Positions 25,331 through 40,583 are shown, counted from the first letter of the stretch. The stretch: 64,000 bases of DNA from Phylloscopus collybita (GCA_027886175.1 JAJNNQ010000002.1:7312001-7376000); one strand, 5' to 3'. Translations and numbers: made by a program. The notes: generated by a model from the letters alone, not told the origin.

Positions 25331-28300
25331 ATTTCAGGGAGGTTTCTGGCAGCAAGCTCTGGTGCAGCTCTTTTTTCCACTCCTGCTACAGTCACTGCTG
25401 GCATTTATGGCTTTGTAGCTTCAGGGGCTGCTCCTGCAAGGCTGTTGGATGGTAAAAGGGAGCAGAGGGTGCTGAGCAAGAAAAGTCAGATTTGGAAATG
25501 AATCAGAGAGATTTTGTTGCCAGTGACATAAGTGGCTGCTGCTCAGAGCTGTCTTGACAAAGCAGAGGGAGATGGAGAGGAACTCAGTGGCAGCGACTGT
25601 GACAGCAATGAAACAGGGAAATGCTGGAGGAGGAAAACACAGAGTCCCCTCCTGGCATGGTCTCTTGCAAATGTGAGGTTCACAAGGTTTTGTGGGGTCC
25701 AGTTAAGTTTCTGTTTTGTTGTCTAGTTAAGTTTCATAGCTGGCTCCCCAGACCTTGCCATTAACCAGCAAATTTGGTTCAATCACCGTAGTGACAAACA
25801 GGTATTGGCTTAGCCTTGTGCTGCTCTGGGTGAGGAGCTGCTGAGAAGCATTTGAAGCATTCCTGTAACTTGGAATTATGTTACTCCCTGCCATCCTCAG
25901 GGGCTGAGCAGGGGCATCTTGGTGGGCCAGGAAGGCTGCAGCTGTGTCAGCCTGGGCTCCAGGCAGGCAGGGAGGAGCTGGGCCTGGCACATCCCATCCA
26001 CAGCTGGAATACTTGGGACCTACCAACATTGCAGGACATTGTGCTGGGGTGAACAGGAAACACTGGAAAAACAACATTGAAAGCCATCCTTGGGCTAAAC
26101 CACTGGCAGTGGTCAGTACATGAAAGCTCAGGGTGACGGTTTTTCTCTAGCAGAGCTGCAGGATTTGTAGTGACATTGGATTGTCTCTGGGACATACAGA
26201 CCTGCCTTCTTTTTTCTCTGCTGTTCAAAGGCTGCAAATATTTCCTGGAAGTGTGGCAGGTACATTGATATTGACTGTATTCCAAAGAGGATCTCCCTCC
26301 TCCAGCCCCTGGAGCTGTGGGGCACTGGTTGAAACGCTGACCTTGCTGGAAAGCTCTGTCCTCCTGCAGCAAGGCTCTCACATTGCATTTTCCTGCCTGC
26401 ACACACCAGCCAGAGTGCCAGTGTCAGAAAGGACTCTGCCAGGCTGTTGCAGGGGAACACAAATAACACACAGCCATGCCAGAACTGCATCAAGTCATTA
26501 AAGGCAAATCCTCAGGTGAAATTACTGAGTGCACCAGGAGTTCTTAGGACATAAGGACTGATGTGTGATTTGCAGATACCTGCAGACACTAATCGTCCAC
26601 TGCTTGCTTGTCTCCAGCTCCTGGGGTGTTGATTTTGCTTCCATCACATTTGAGCAATTAGTTTTAGTGGCTAGGACATAATTTGTATGTTGAATAGCCC
26701 AAGCTCTTTAATACAAGACTGTTTGCCCCCAGAGAGGTTTAGAATTTTCCTAAAAGATGGCAAAGAGCCACTCTGCTATCTTGAATCACAGTCTAGTTCC
26801 AGAACAATCAACTCTAAGTTGTTTAAGAGGGCTGGGTACATTAAAGTGGCTGTAAATCAGCATAATGAAAACAACACTACATATAGAAATTCATTACATA
26901 TCTGTTATGCTGGGGTGTTGGTTTTTTTTTTGTTTGGTTCATTTTGCTTTATGATTATTTTTCAGCATAAAATTCAGCCGACGGATGTGAAGTTACAAAC
27001 TGCTTCCACCTCTCTCACAGTAAACAGAAAACATTTTTAAAAAAAATAAAATAAACACCTAAATGTTTTATTATAATAAAGTTACTTGAGGCCAAGAGTT
27101 CAATAAGGAGAATTTATAAACATATCATTTCAGATCTTGGAATGATTTCAACATAATTTGCTTGTGGTATGGTAAGTGAGGTGAAATCCATCTACAAGTC
27201 TCTCTGGAGTAATAAATATATGGAAGTGTCTTTTTATATTTGCTATGGATTTACTGTAGCACAAAAATGCTCTAGACTATCCAAATCAAATATGCATGAC
27301 TTTTGGGCAAGGAAGAAATTCTTGATGCATTCTACTCTTATATAAGTTAAATTCTATATCTCCACAAAACAGAAACCTTATTCTCTCTTAACTGTTTTGA
27401 CTCCAATGGTGCTACTCAGAGGGTAAGGTTTTGAAGAATAAGGCCCTAGGGCCCCAGCTTTCAGCAATATTTTTGAATATGTTTTCATCTAAGCTGACAG
27501 TGTAAATAAATTATAATAATTGAGACTTCATTTTATGTCCATTTGTAAATGAACATAGATTTTTCAATTTATCTAAGTAATTAACCTTTATCAGCACTGG
27601 TGGCTGTAATGCAATGACAATTTTATACACAAATAGACACAGGTGATTGTCTGTGGGTATTTTGGGCTTGGTAACCAAGCTGCTTTTGAGCAAATTCTCC
27701 CTTGTGCAGGTGGGTATGGCTGAAGAGCCACTGGCTGCAAAACTCCCCATCACTGCCAGCAGCTGCCTCTGCAGGCAATGAGAAATGGGGCTGCTGAAGG
27801 GAACAACTCTCCTAGAGGAGGAGAGTTTTTCAATTAGTGGCACTGCTGAGATTTCCACCTTTGCTGCCATTCACCACTGGAATTCAATGAACCTATTTAA
27901 CTAAACGCAGGAATTTTAAACCTTGCACAAAAAGTAGGGAAAAAAAAGAGATGGCCATTCAAAGTTTCTGGTGAATTTTTATTTAGGGGAACTGTTAGTC
28001 AGTAGATGTTATATATCCCTTGTCCCACTCCAACAGAAATACTGCCTCCTGTCCAAATATGTGGTTTTAGGCTCATTTCCTAGGGTCTCATTGTTCACTG
28101 CAAATAAATTTCCTCACTTGGGACAGACAGCCAATGCCTCTCCAGTCTCTGCTATGTCATCTCTTCCTATCCCACCCATATGAAAAAAAAGGGTCAAGAA
28201 AGGTAGCAATTACCAAGGCCAGGTCTTTTATTAAACCTGTAGTCAGAACTTTTGTAGGTGGCTCCTGGGAAGGGGATCTGCTTGCAGACATTTGGGAGCA

Positions 28301-31300
28301 AAACAAGCCCCACTTTCCATCTGCAGTTTTGCAATGATCTGGAGGCTTACCCAGGAGTTCAGATATTTTGCCTTTGAAAAGATTTTTGATTTTTTTTGCC
28401 TGTATAGTCTTTCAGATTCAACAAAATCATCTGTTCTGATTAAAAAAAAAAAAGATTTTAAAAAATTAAATAATATTTAAGAGCAGCTCGTCTTTATATA
28501 TTCAGAACCATCTAGTGAACCATAGGGGAAATACAACTGCATAACATCAAAAAAGCATATTTCTGGGACTTACACTTTTATTGAATGAAACCAAAGTCTT
28601 AAGAATAAACCTTCTACACCAGGTACACAGTAAAGTTGGAACTGAAGGTGATGGACAGATTCAAACTCTGATCATGGATTGGGCTGTATAAGGAGGGTCA
28701 GTTTTCCTGCATGAGCAGCCTGTAAAGCATGAAGGGATATATCCAAAAGCAAGAGGGGCTTGAAGTCTAATGCAGAAAAGTGTTTTTTAGTAGATCTGGC
28801 TAACAAAAGTTCAATCAGAGATTAAGCTGATATTTTTGATCACACCCGGGGGGCTGAATCAAGGGCTTCTCAAGGTCTTAGACAATCCTATTTTCTAAGA
28901 TCTGAGAGCAGTTCCAGACTGAACTGCTGAAAATCTGCTATGTAATATAATTGATTTTAAAATGAACTATGAGTTATTCTGGCCAATCCAAGAGAGAGAA
29001 AATGTCCCTTCTGTCCTCCTGGCTTACAAATCATAAGCTAGATAATAAAATACAGATCATGACAGAATTGCTTTTCCCTCTGTTTTGGAAATGAATGACT
29101 TTAAAACATTGGCAATCTCCTCTTGCCTACGAACTCCCAAACCCATGTTTAAGCACATTAGGTTCTTTCCATTGTGCGAGGCAAGGTAAGCATTTAAATG
29201 TTTTGGGTTTTGGCAAGCAGGGAAAAAGAATCATCAAACCCTACTATTATTAAACTCTTGAGAAAGCAAGCAACACAGTCAGCAGAAAGTTGCAGTGAAA
29301 AGGAGCCACTCCTCGAGAGGAGAAGCTGTGGCAGGAGAGGATAATTGAACTTACTCTGGGACAACAGGGATCGAGATGGTGGCTCTGTGCCAAACCCTTA
29401 AAAAGTGAAGAGGGTCTGATGTCCCATCAGGCCTAGAAATGGGAAAGGTGGAAAGAAAAAGAAGGAAAAGTTGGCAATGACTGAAAGTATGCATGAAAGA
29501 AAAAAACTTCAAAAGCTTTGAAATCAAATCCCTGGAGAAGGATGGTTGCACAGCCCTGTTTATCAAGTCCAAAGGATGAGGTGAAAAAGCTCCAGTTTGT
29601 GTGATTAACAGTGGAAGTTGCTGCTGTCAAGGAACCAGAGTACCTTTTTCTGGATCTCTGATCTCAACAACCTACAGTTTTCATTTGCTCTTCGAGGACA
29701 GGATGGTGTGTGGTTTTTGTCTGTGGAGGAAGTGTGTTTTCCACCCCTGTTCTGAGTCACCACACGATGGTCAACTTTTGCCAGTGGGATACCTCATTTT
29801 CTTTACCAAAACTGGTCTTTCCTGCAAATCATTACATTTGTCCTGCTCAAAGTTTCACCTTGCCTATCTGCCATGTGGCACATGTCAGAGAGAGCAAATA
29901 CTCCATGAAAAATTATTTTATTCACAAAAAAAAATTATTATTGTTCACAAACACCAGCTGAAACTGCTGACCTAACTGCGCAGTGACAGCTCCCAGGCAG
30001 CTTCTGAATGATCTTGCAAAAGGGTAAAACAGAAAGTTAAATATGTTCAGCAAAAGACTGCCTACAAATCCTTATTTCTCTTGTGCAGAAATACCCTTTG
30101 TAAGCACAGTGGATGTTACCTGTGACTGTGGCAGGCAAATCTCATGGCTGCTCTCTATCTCATTTCTCTGCGGATCAACAGCAACTTCATGATTTTTTGT
30201 TCCTCTTTCTGGGCAAAAATTCCAACCAGAAGTGAGGAAACATTTTCTTCTAAACTGATGTGTTTCTTCTAAATACTTTGCTAACTGGAAAGATTTAATT
30301 GAAAAGTTCCTGTTCTGTTCTGGTGCATCCTGACACCAAACTCTGCAAGAATTGGGGCTTGCACAGACCCAAACCAGAAGGTTACAAACTGGTGCAGTCC
30401 CAATGAATATAATCAATTGCCTTATATATTATATCAGTTTAGCTAGACAGTTGAATTCAGTTAACTGAGTATAGCTTAATCAGAGTCATTCAGCAAAAGC
30501 AGCAACATAACCTGTGCAAGAGTCAGGGCTTGTTCTTTTGTTCTGCTCACACTGCCTGGGGTAAAGCAGCCCTTTAGTCTTCCTGACAGTGTTAGAAATT
30601 AATATAAAGTGAGGACATATGGATTCATTCTCCTCCCAGCTATTGTCAAGCAACCTGGGAGCAATTCCACTAAAATCAGTTGTTACGGTCTAAAGGTCAG
30701 AAGCTCGGGATTTTTATAAAATTTGGTCTGACAAAGAAAGTATTTCTTTTGTTCCTGGCTGCTTCTGATTTGCTGGGTTGTCTCTGTGGTGCCTACACCA
30801 GAATCAGTGAATGGGTTTCTCTCTAGATATTTTCTCCATAAATTTCAGAGTGTCCTTACTAGTTTTTGTTTTTAATGTGAGCTGAATGTTTGGTACCTGG
30901 GAAAAAAGTCTCTGCTGCAGAAGAATGGTGAACAATTGCAGTGGGAGCATAAAATGGCCAACTTGTGATTAAAGAAGTACCTGTGTTCAACACTGGGAAA
31001 TACCTGATTCTCACTGAGTTTTAATAAAAATCAGTCAGTCAAAAATGGTGACATCTGCATGTGATCAGTGACTCCCATATCCCTGATATAGTCAAGTCCA
31101 CGACCTTTCTCTAATGAGGAAATAGGGGTAAGCATTGGACTTGGAAGTGTATTCGTGCATCTTAAAAGTTATGGAGAGGAGGGGTCACTGCTCCTTCTGA
31201 AGAGAAATTATCCAAGTCCTCCTGCACCAAGAACTTGATGCAAAGCCCGTGGGGTTGGACTGGGAATGTTTCTGTAGACTTCCCTGGACTTGGCCCAGAG

Positions 31301-34300
31301 CTCAGAGCAGGCAGGATGTGCCCTTCCTTGGGCTCTGTTTCTAAAGTGCCCACACATGGGAACTTCTTAGCACAGAACTGGAATGGGCCTTTCCAAATGT
31401 TACCTGAGCCTCTGGCTTACTCCAGGCCCTGTGCTGATCTTGGGCACTCTAACAAACAGCCTTCTGCTGGCTTTGGGGAACAAGTGGGAGAGGGGTAGAA
31501 GTGACCTTGATGAATGTTCCTGGTGTGACACCAGCCTTTGGTCCCTGTTGGTTCACCTGGAGATTCATTTGCCTGCTGCTACAGCTGTGTATGAACAGGG
31601 ACACTGCCTCCATGCTGCCTGCCCTGTCCTGGTGAAGTTCTCAGAGGGTTTCTGGAAAAGCTGTTGACCTTCAATAGCCAACACTGAGAGGAAATATTTG
31701 CACTGGCCAAGGCTTGTTCTTGTTTGTTCAAAACTGAGCTCAGGACTCCCTGCAGGGGACAGAGCAGATTTGCTCGGTGCCTAAGTGTTGGCTTGGCCAT
31801 TTGGCAGGGAAAAGTAAAAAATGTTACAGCCCACCTGGCTAGCATCCTACCCCAGGCTTGATTCTGTGAGAATTCAGTAAAGACAGTTACTAAGCCCAAG
31901 CTCAGATGGATAGAAATATCTCTTAATGCTCTCAGACCTGATCTTCACTTCAGGATGCAGATACAGCCACACTCCTGGGGACACTGTTCTGTGGGGTCTG
32001 GTTCAGTCCTGGCATAAGGATGCCAAAAAATGAAACCCATGAGGCTTGCCCTCACCTTTCCAGTGCGATTTAGAGAAGTCAGGTGAACCTTGTTTCAACC
32101 TTGTTCTTGGGTTCTAAGTGGTTGTTTCATTTAGGACATTTGACTAAAAGCCCTTTTCATGGAACCAGTTTCTGCAGGAAAGGTGCCAGCAATTAATGAA
32201 AGATGATAAAATAATAAAAGAAGTAATACATTAACTATATTATCCTTGCACATTTGGGCAGTCTTTTTCATTATATCCTCTTTATGGACATCCTCCAGCA
32301 ACAATTGAAAAGCTTCTTTATTGCTGTTCTGTGACTGTTTTGGTTTCTAGACATTAACAAGTTATTTAAATGCAAAACTTCTCTTTTGCTCATCCATTTC
32401 CTACTGGTAGATTTGATTCAAATAACAAAAAACCCCTGCAATATGTTGAATTTATACAATTTCTATGTGTGTAATTAATATCAAAAGGAATTTCGATCTC
32501 TGACTTTCTTCTTTTTCTCTCCCCTTCTTGCAAACACAAAGAGATGCAAATCTTCCTTCTGTACAGGTGTATACTCCTCTGGTTGAGTAGCACAGTACTG
32601 TGCAGTCCCATTGTTTTGAATACTGAGACAGGATTTTCTGAGCAGGGAAATCAGAGTGAGCTCACCAGGGCAGTGATTTCTCAGCTCCTTGGAAACTGCA
32701 GCCTCTATCCCTCCTGGGCTGGGTGGGAATTGCATTGGCAGCTATGGGCAGATACCTCTCACAAATTCCAAGGCCCATTGACTCCTTTGGTGCTAATTCT
32801 TCTAACACCAACACAAGCACCTGTTTGGAGGCACCATTCAAAGCTTGACTCTGCTTTTGCACAGAACAGTAATAGCTCTTCAGGCAATTCTGACTGCTGG
32901 CATCAAAACAGAGCATCTGGTGGGGATGGCTGGTTTTGGAGCCCAGCTTTAACAGGCAGGCTGGCTTATTTAGAAACAAGGAAGGTAGGTATGGCTAAGC
33001 CCAAAGAGAAAACTGAAGGGGGATTGCCTGGTACAGTATTTATTAATTCCATTTCCCCCAAATGCCTTCTGACAACTGCTTAAGAAAGGCAACAGCAGAG
33101 CCAGGTCTGGGAGGAGGTGATTCCAACTCTGTTTGCTGCAGAGTATGTTTATGTCCTACACAAAAATCAAATGTTGCATCTGATTTTTTCATTCTGCAAT
33201 AACCCTGTGGCTACAGAGGTTGATGAGAACTGCCAAGGTTCTCAGTGTTATTCTTTATTTAGCCTATTTTTACCCACCTGTACTTCTTCCAAAGGAATTG
33301 TTCCAGATCCATATATATATATATTTAAATGCTCAACTATCAAACAGTAGTTTGCCATCCTGGAAAAAGAATGTCAATGAATTGTCAATTCTTTATGTTG
33401 AGTAATTGATTAATTGGCACATTTATCTCTAAATCAGCAGCAATAAATTCTATCATTTTTAATCTTGACCTAAAAGTACTAAACCACTTCTAATTGCCAC
33501 TGTTGCTGCTGTAAAATGACTGATTAAACGGCATTCATATCATAATCTTTGTTGCTTCTGAGAAGTCTAATTGAAGTTACATCAGTGACTCAGTGCCAAG
33601 AAAAGAAAGGACTTTGCTTTTGCTTTCTCTCAGGAATTGTTTGGATGGGAAAACCTGATATTTCCCCCTGTCTGTACTGGACACTGGCCTCTGATTTCAA
33701 TTATTGTTGCAATGCTATTTGCTGTCTGCATTGAGTCCCAAGGTGCTGGCTGTTCCATAAACCCAAGACACGAGGAGTTCTAATCCTAGAGAATAAGGAG
33801 AATATGGAGAAGTAGGTAAGCAGGAGTAGGTAAGCACAAAACCATGTTGAAGCACCACAACAAATACCAGTTCCAGAGTATGAGAACTTCCACAAAGTTT
33901 TCACCAGGCATCAAAACAAATGGGAGTTCTGAGGAGACATTTAATTTTATTTTCCAATTTATGCAATTATTTTCTAGCAATTCAACATCACAAAGACCCT
34001 GGAAGTCAGCTTTAGCCTGACCTTTGCATACATTCCTAGGAAAAGGGATAGAGCCCAAAATCCCAGCATTATGGTGAATCATAAATCCTGGGGCCACAGG
34101 CAGCTGGGATTAATGAAGAGTTGAGTGGCCCAAGGATTAGGATGACCGTGTCCAGGTTTCCTTTGTTCTCATGCTGAACACAGCTCAGCCTGACTGGCTA
34201 ATCCAGCCCTCTTGTACTATCATCATGTACAAACAGGATTTGTGAAGTGGTACTCTAAGCTTGTGAAAAACAGAGTTTTCTGACAAAGAAGCAGAGCAGA

Positions 34301-37300
34301 CCATCAGTATCCAGACAGGCCTTCTTTGAAGCTGGGGGAACTGGGGATGTTTTCTGACAGACAAAATACCTCCACTCTTCCTGTGTGAGTTATGCAAACT
34401 GCTGAGGGACTTGAGTGGCAGCTTCAAGTTGTAAAAATCTAAAAAAACCACCCTAAAAAGAAGTAAAAATAATAAAGGACCCCAAATCCTGCTGGATTAA
34501 GCTGAGGCCCAACTTCTAAACTTTTGGGAACTAAGTCAGCATAAAACCCACCTAACAAAGTTACAATGCTTTCCATCCCAGGTTCTTGGATTCTTGTTCT
34601 GGTTTATTCATTATCAGCCCAAGTTCTGTAGCTGCAGCTTTATTATCGTTCTAATTCCACATATAGTTTGCAGGTGAAATAAACTTTGAAACTGTACCAG
34701 ATGTGATCTGAAAGAGACAGAAAAAAAGAAGCCCAGACCACCATAATTCTGTAACCATGAATTTAGATTTTGTAACCTTTAGCCTGCTTATTGCATTTGA
34801 CAGTGTTACATTTTAAGGGGCTCCATTGCCTCAAATAGAGAGTCTCTAAACCTGAGAAACCTTCTTTTATCACAAAATTGATTAAAGGAATTCAAAACAA
34901 CTAGGAAAACACCAAACCTGTTAAGACCCAGCACGAGCAACATGAGCATTTCTTTTGCCTCCTTATTACAGCTTCCCATGATCCCAAGGACAGCACAGGC
35001 AGCAGCTGAGTTCTGTGGGATTTTGGAGACAGGTACTGGCAAGGCAGAGTGAAATAGGGAGAGGAAGGCTGCAGCTCTTAGCACAGGTTTCTCTCAGCAA
35101 ATGCAGGGCAAATGCCCGTGGGTGTAGATTAGCCAGAGGTGTTTTTAAATACAGGGGAATGAGACTACAGGGGATGGGGACGTGAAGGACAAGGGGATTC
35201 TCATCTCATGGATGTCTGAAAGGACAGAACACCTCCTCCTCCTCCTCCCCACGCTGCACATTTTGCTGCTCCATGGTGGGGGTACTGAGTGGAACACAAG
35301 TGCACTGGTGCAGTGTAACTCTGCTCCTGGGGGTCAGCACCAGAGTGGCAGAGGGCTGTGGGTGAATGCTGACATCCACTGTTGTTTTTTGATGTTTTTG
35401 AATCAGTTTGAGGAACACAGTCAACACTTTTAAAAAGTATGTTAGGTTTGGGGGTTTTTCTTAGGAGGTTTTGGGGAGTTTCTCCTGTGCTACCTTTGGT
35501 TAGTTTGCAGGGAATTTCCCAGCTATAGCACTAGCAACGGGTGGGCACTGACCGAGTGAATGGGACAATGAGCTCCAGAGGAAATAGGTCTGTGAAGCCA
35601 GCCAATTTAATCTCCTCCATGGAAAATCTTGTAGATGAGAAGGAAACTCCATCTGATGGCCATCTTTCATCAGACATTTCTGTCATTTGAAGTTTCCTCT
35701 ATGAGGATTAGAAAGTATAAAAGTATGGAGTATTAATCACAACTAATTTGATTGTTAAAATGACCTCTATAATTTCTTTAGGGTTTTCTCTGCTTTCAGA
35801 ACATCCAATTACTCCATCTTGTGCTTTAAAAGCAACATGAAAATCACTCTTAAGAACAGCTAAAGAGCACTGAGAGAATTTGTCTTGTTTCTTAAATAAA
35901 AGGTTCCTTCTACTTCATTATTGCCTTAAAATTAGCAGAGTTCGTTGGTCATTTCTGTTTTTTCCTAGATGGGGCTGGGTAATTTGGAAGGTGTGTGCTG
36001 TGATTTCTCTGATCACAGGTGCCAGGGTGGGAGTAATCTGTCTCCGAGAGAGAGAGTTGATGTCCTGTGTACCAAACACCTGCAACTGCAGTGAAACAAC
36101 TGTGAAAACCAAACCCACCAAGGGTCCCTGGAGCCATCTGACAGATCATCTCCAAGCTGCCAGTCTCTTGCCTCTGGTGATGTCCTGACTCACCAGCTGC
36201 AAGGCACTACAGACTGCTGACCCAGCCAGGAGCTGGCTGAAGTAGTCTGAAAAAAAGAAATAATAGTATATCCTAAAAAAAAATAATTCTTGTAAAGTCC
36301 AGACTGCATAAATGCCTCAGATTTCCTTCCTTGTCATGAAAAAGCAAAAAAATTTAAAAGGATGTCAGTTCACTTTAAAAGAGAAAATTTCAGGAAATCT
36401 TTGTGTAAAGGGATAATTCCTGGCCCTTACTGAGATTGTTTCATCACATTTCCTCCTTTTTTTTTCTCCATGTGTGCCAGGTAATACATGATGTAATGCT
36501 CACATCCACAGAGTGATTTGTACAATAGTCAGATATCAAATAAAGCTAAAATAGCCTAACTGGAGGAAGCCACAATGGGACTATGTGGATTTTTGGCACC
36601 ATGGAGTGACTGTTCATGGGAAGAAATGGGATTGCTGGTGGATTTCTTTGGGTTTATTTAAATGGTGTCAAATCCATTCCTCATGGTGCTTTTGCCTTCA
36701 ATCCTGTGGCTGAGCATCTTGACAAGGCCCTGGAGCTGCCATATGAGGTTTCTGTACTGAAGTAGCACTGATGGGTTCAAACCCCTGTGGGAGGATCCCC
36801 CCAATGGAAATGGAGGAAGATGTTCCTCTGAGTCACTCAGAAAGATCTCTTGAAAGACCATGCATGGCTTAAAAATTCTAAAAAAATCCATAAATTGTTG
36901 AGAACTTCTGATTGCTAGGAAATTATTGTCCTTGGTTGATTTGAATTTTAAGTTTTCCCCAGTGCTGTGGGAACTGTAATTTTGAAACCTGGGAATCACA
37001 CAGAGCCACTTGCTCTAGAACAGGGCAGGAAAGGGCAAGTCTGGGGCTCAGACTGCAGGGATGGGGCTGTAGCAAAGGGGCTTCTTTGGCCAAGAGTTTA
37101 AAACTCAGTGAAATGCTGAATCACTCAATTGGCAAAGCTGAAGTTACTCCTCTGATAAAATCTGTTCTCTCTGCTGTTCCCTGTGTGGCTTGTCCTGGAA
37201 GAATACAGTTCATAGCTTATTCTTTAGAAGTAATGAATACAAAATCATTTGTGTGATGCAGTATTTGCCATGCAAAAAACATTATTACAAACTAATTTTG

Positions 37301-37830
37301 AAAGTAATTTTTAGCAGATACATTTTGGGAAGACTGTTGTATGGCAAGCTCTAGAATATGAAACTGTGGTGACTCTATGAAAGCCAAAATTTACACATTA
37401 GTAAACTTTAAAATAGTCCTAGACCTTAGAATAATCTCCAAATGGATCATTTTTCAGCCTACAGACTTCAGAAACTACCTTTGGACAGATCCAAAGAAGA
37501 ATCTTATTTGCCAATAAAATTTTCCAAAGGAGCTGTTTTAAAAATGGTTAGAACATAATGTAATGGCTTTATCTAACATTTTCATCTAATGGTTTTGCTT
37601 TCCTATGACTAAGAGTTTGGGACAGAGACATCTTATTATTCATGTATTAGAAAACAATTCCATTCCTATTTTAAAAACAAATGTCTATATAAACCCAAGT
37701 GTTGGGCTGCCTTTTAAATATTTGTCATCAAATCCATTAATCCTCCAAACCCTGAGTTCATTTGTGATTAGATTAATCTGTCACATTAGACAGCATCCTT
37801 TCTAAAACAGTAATCAGTGGAACATTAAGT
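25330..37830. other. 12.5-kb intergenic desert, no gene recognised
   Basis: Unique AT-leaning sequence with only short, unconvincing open frames (all below about 180 codons, none with a recognisable domain). I see no tRNA, snRNA or clear transposon. A short (TA)n occurs at about 33312-33324. The longest open frame (about 32544-33083, plus) shows no conserved motif. Confidence 0.45.
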
Positions 37831-38150
37831 GACAACACCCACATGATGACCTGCAGATTGTAGAGGCAAGGCCCAAAAAGTTATTAATGAATGAACTTTC
37901 AATCCTTCTCCAAATTTATAAGATTTTTAAACTGCCAACATTTAAAAATAGCACACTGCCATTGCCATGAACATAATTAAAAAGGAACAATAAATCCATG
38001 GAATTAGAGATGTTGCATTAGCAGATTCACACAATCAGAATGTACTGTCAGTCTTTGTTTTGCTACAGTCCAGTAGCCAGATTTCACAGCAGTAAATCTC
38101 TGAAATGTATTTTTGTACCTTTAACAGTCCTTTTCATATGAATGCTTTAG
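37830..38150. promoter_or_regulatory. Candidate conserved regulatory element
   Basis: Non-repetitive AT-rich block with AAGTTATTAATGAATGAACT, CATAATTAAAAAGGAACAATAAATCC, GGAATTAGAG and GCATTAGCAGATTC. Many ATTA/TAAT cores and an even, complex texture. Flagged as a possible enhancer on composition only. Confidence 0.3.
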
Positions 38151-39143
38151 TACAGGGTAAACATAACCAAACTCTCATTTTTTAAAATATAGTGTTATAG
38201 ACAAAATCATCTAATAAGAAAAAGAAAAGTAATGAAAGCCCCAGAAGGAAATTTTGATTTTCTTGTATTATACAAGCTGCCAGACAAATGCATTGGTAAA
38301 TTTTCAGCAAACTTACTGTAGTCAACTGCAGCTTTCTGTAGAACAAAAATAACAGAAATCCTATTTTAAGGGGATATCTCAATTCAACTGTGAATGGAGA
38401 AGCGTCTTGGTGATTTCATGTTAAATGCTGCCTCCAAAACTTCATTTGTAATCTTATCATAGAAATCAATTGTACAAGACAAATAATATGAAAAGTCTTT
38501 GAATTTTTTTTCAGCATGATAAGACTATTAATTGTAAAGGAACAGAATTTGAATAGCTAAATGAATTAATCCAGTTTTAATGTTAAATATTGAATACAAA
38601 CATTGTACTTCTTTTGGGTGATAAAAAATTGCATTATTTGCCAGCTATGGTCTGATACTAGGAGGGGGTCACTGTCATAATGGCTATGAATTAATTTTAT
38701 CTTAGTAATGTCATCACTACAGAGGCAACAGAGTTTATTTTTCTGAAGTTTTTTTCTTTTTTGTTACCTTTGCTTGAGTTATTCTGTGAACTAACATTCA
38801 AATCATGTCCATATTGTTCTGCATTTATTCATTTGTCCAGCAAAGACAAGTTTTATATTTCATGGCACTCATAAAAGTTGATCTGTTGAACAACTTCACT
38901 CCTAGTGAACATGGAAGCACTTTTCCTTTTGGACTCTTAGAGGATTTGTAAGAAGGTCCTGGCTGAGCAGAGCTGGTCTGGGCTCACATTTTCTTGTGAC
39001 TCTGTAAGTACTGAGTGTGGACTGGGCTGCTTCAGCCTCCTTTACCCCAGTGGCCTTATCAATTTGAGTTCAAGACATTATCCCTCTAAATTAAAAGTTT
39101 CTGTGTGTGGATTTGGCTATGACTAGAAACTACATTTCAATGA

Positions 39144-39151
39144 TGACGTCA
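39144..39151. promoter_or_regulatory. Full CRE palindrome TGACGTCA
   Basis: Perfect CREB/ATF consensus in an AT-rich context (CAATGATGACGTCACGTAGC), immediately followed by a CACGTA E-box-like core. It could be a chance match, but the CpG has survived in a CpG-poor region. Confidence 0.4.
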
Positions 39152-40549
39152 CGTAGCTTTGCTGTAAATACCAGCCATCTCTCTATTTTCTTGTAATTCC
39201 AAAAGTATTTGTCACCTGGTTATTGGGTCGTTATTGGACACCAATAATCAGAGCTTTTTTGAAGCTTTTTTTTCATTGAAAAACAATGAAACACCAATTT
39301 CAGGAAACTCCTAGATGATCTACCAGGATCAAAACAACTTGAATTTTTGGCATTTCCTCCTCCTGCCTTGTTTTTCCTTACCTGTCACTTTGTATGTGAC
39401 AGTGTCACTGTGTTTCCATGTTGCAGCACTTGATCCTGCACATTGTAGCAGTGCTGGTCATCGTGAGCATTTCCTGATCACCCTTTGCTACAGCGATCTG
39501 TTAATCACATTTCACTATTAAATGCCAGGTGAAATACATTATATAGGCATTGTAGGCAAGAGACTTGCAAGGTTAATGCAAGTGCAGCAATAATTGCTCT
39601 TCGAATATAATTATAGTTTCTTTGCATTCACTCAGTTATTTTCTTTTCTTAGAGACCAGGGTTATGCTATGGAAAATGTTACCCTCCATCAGGCCTGTTA
39701 TTGGAGTTCTTGAGATAAATGTTCTTAAAATCAAAATGCAGTCTACAGAAGATGTCATGTCTTGGAAAATTGTTGCCAGAGTTACTTTATTTAGTGAATT
39801 AGCAATCAGCAGTGACACATTGCTGTAGCATATCAAGTACAGTGTAAGATTGCTCTGCAAAACTGTCATTTGAGCAGGAACAGTCTGAAACTGAGTGAAG
39901 AGTTTTTCTGGAGTTCAAAAGTTAAACATATCCATAAAATTTGGTCCCCTTGTCAGTTTTGCATACTAGAGAGTGTACAGAAGAGGGCCAACAAATGCAT
40001 ATCAAAGGCTGTATAACTTTTTGCATGCCAAGGTGTTCTGTTTGCTTCTGTGGCTCCTGAAGGCAGGAGATTTATCTAAGAATTATGTCAGTTTGGTGTA
40101 GAGGAAAAATCATCATGGCAGTTTCTAAAAATAACTTAATTACAGCTAACAACTAGCTAATATTCAAGATCTCTTTATCTCTATAGTCAGGTAAGTAAAT
40201 ATCTGAAGATTATCTGTGGTGTAGTACCTGGTGACTCCCAACCATGTTAAACTAGCCATGTCATTGTAACTCAAGAATAAAAAAGTGGAAGCAGGGGGTT
40301 TATCTGGCTGCCAAATAAATAACAATAAATAGCATACTCACTTGAAAATTATTAACACCAATTCTAAGCTATAAGGAGATCAGATGCATGGGCCAGTCTC
40401 CTTTTGAAACAAATTCATGACCTTCTATTCACTGAAAGTTTGCTTAAATATACTTTTTCCAGGAAGCCTTCCAAAGGCAATGTACCCTGGAAACAAACCT
40501 GATTTAAAAAATTCACACAAACAAATGAAAATACCAAGAACAATACAGG

Positions 40550-40550
<1 letters not shown>

Positions 40551-40577
<27 letters not shown>
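40551..40577. repeat. (TTTTG)n short microsatellite
   Basis: About five copies of the TTTTG pentamer. Confidence 0.9.

Positions 40578-40583
<6 letters not shown>

Noticed and set aside
39960..40015. Possible CR1 fragment
   Set aside because: Only a short, weak resemblance (GAGAGTGTACAGAAGAGGGC); not enough for a call.
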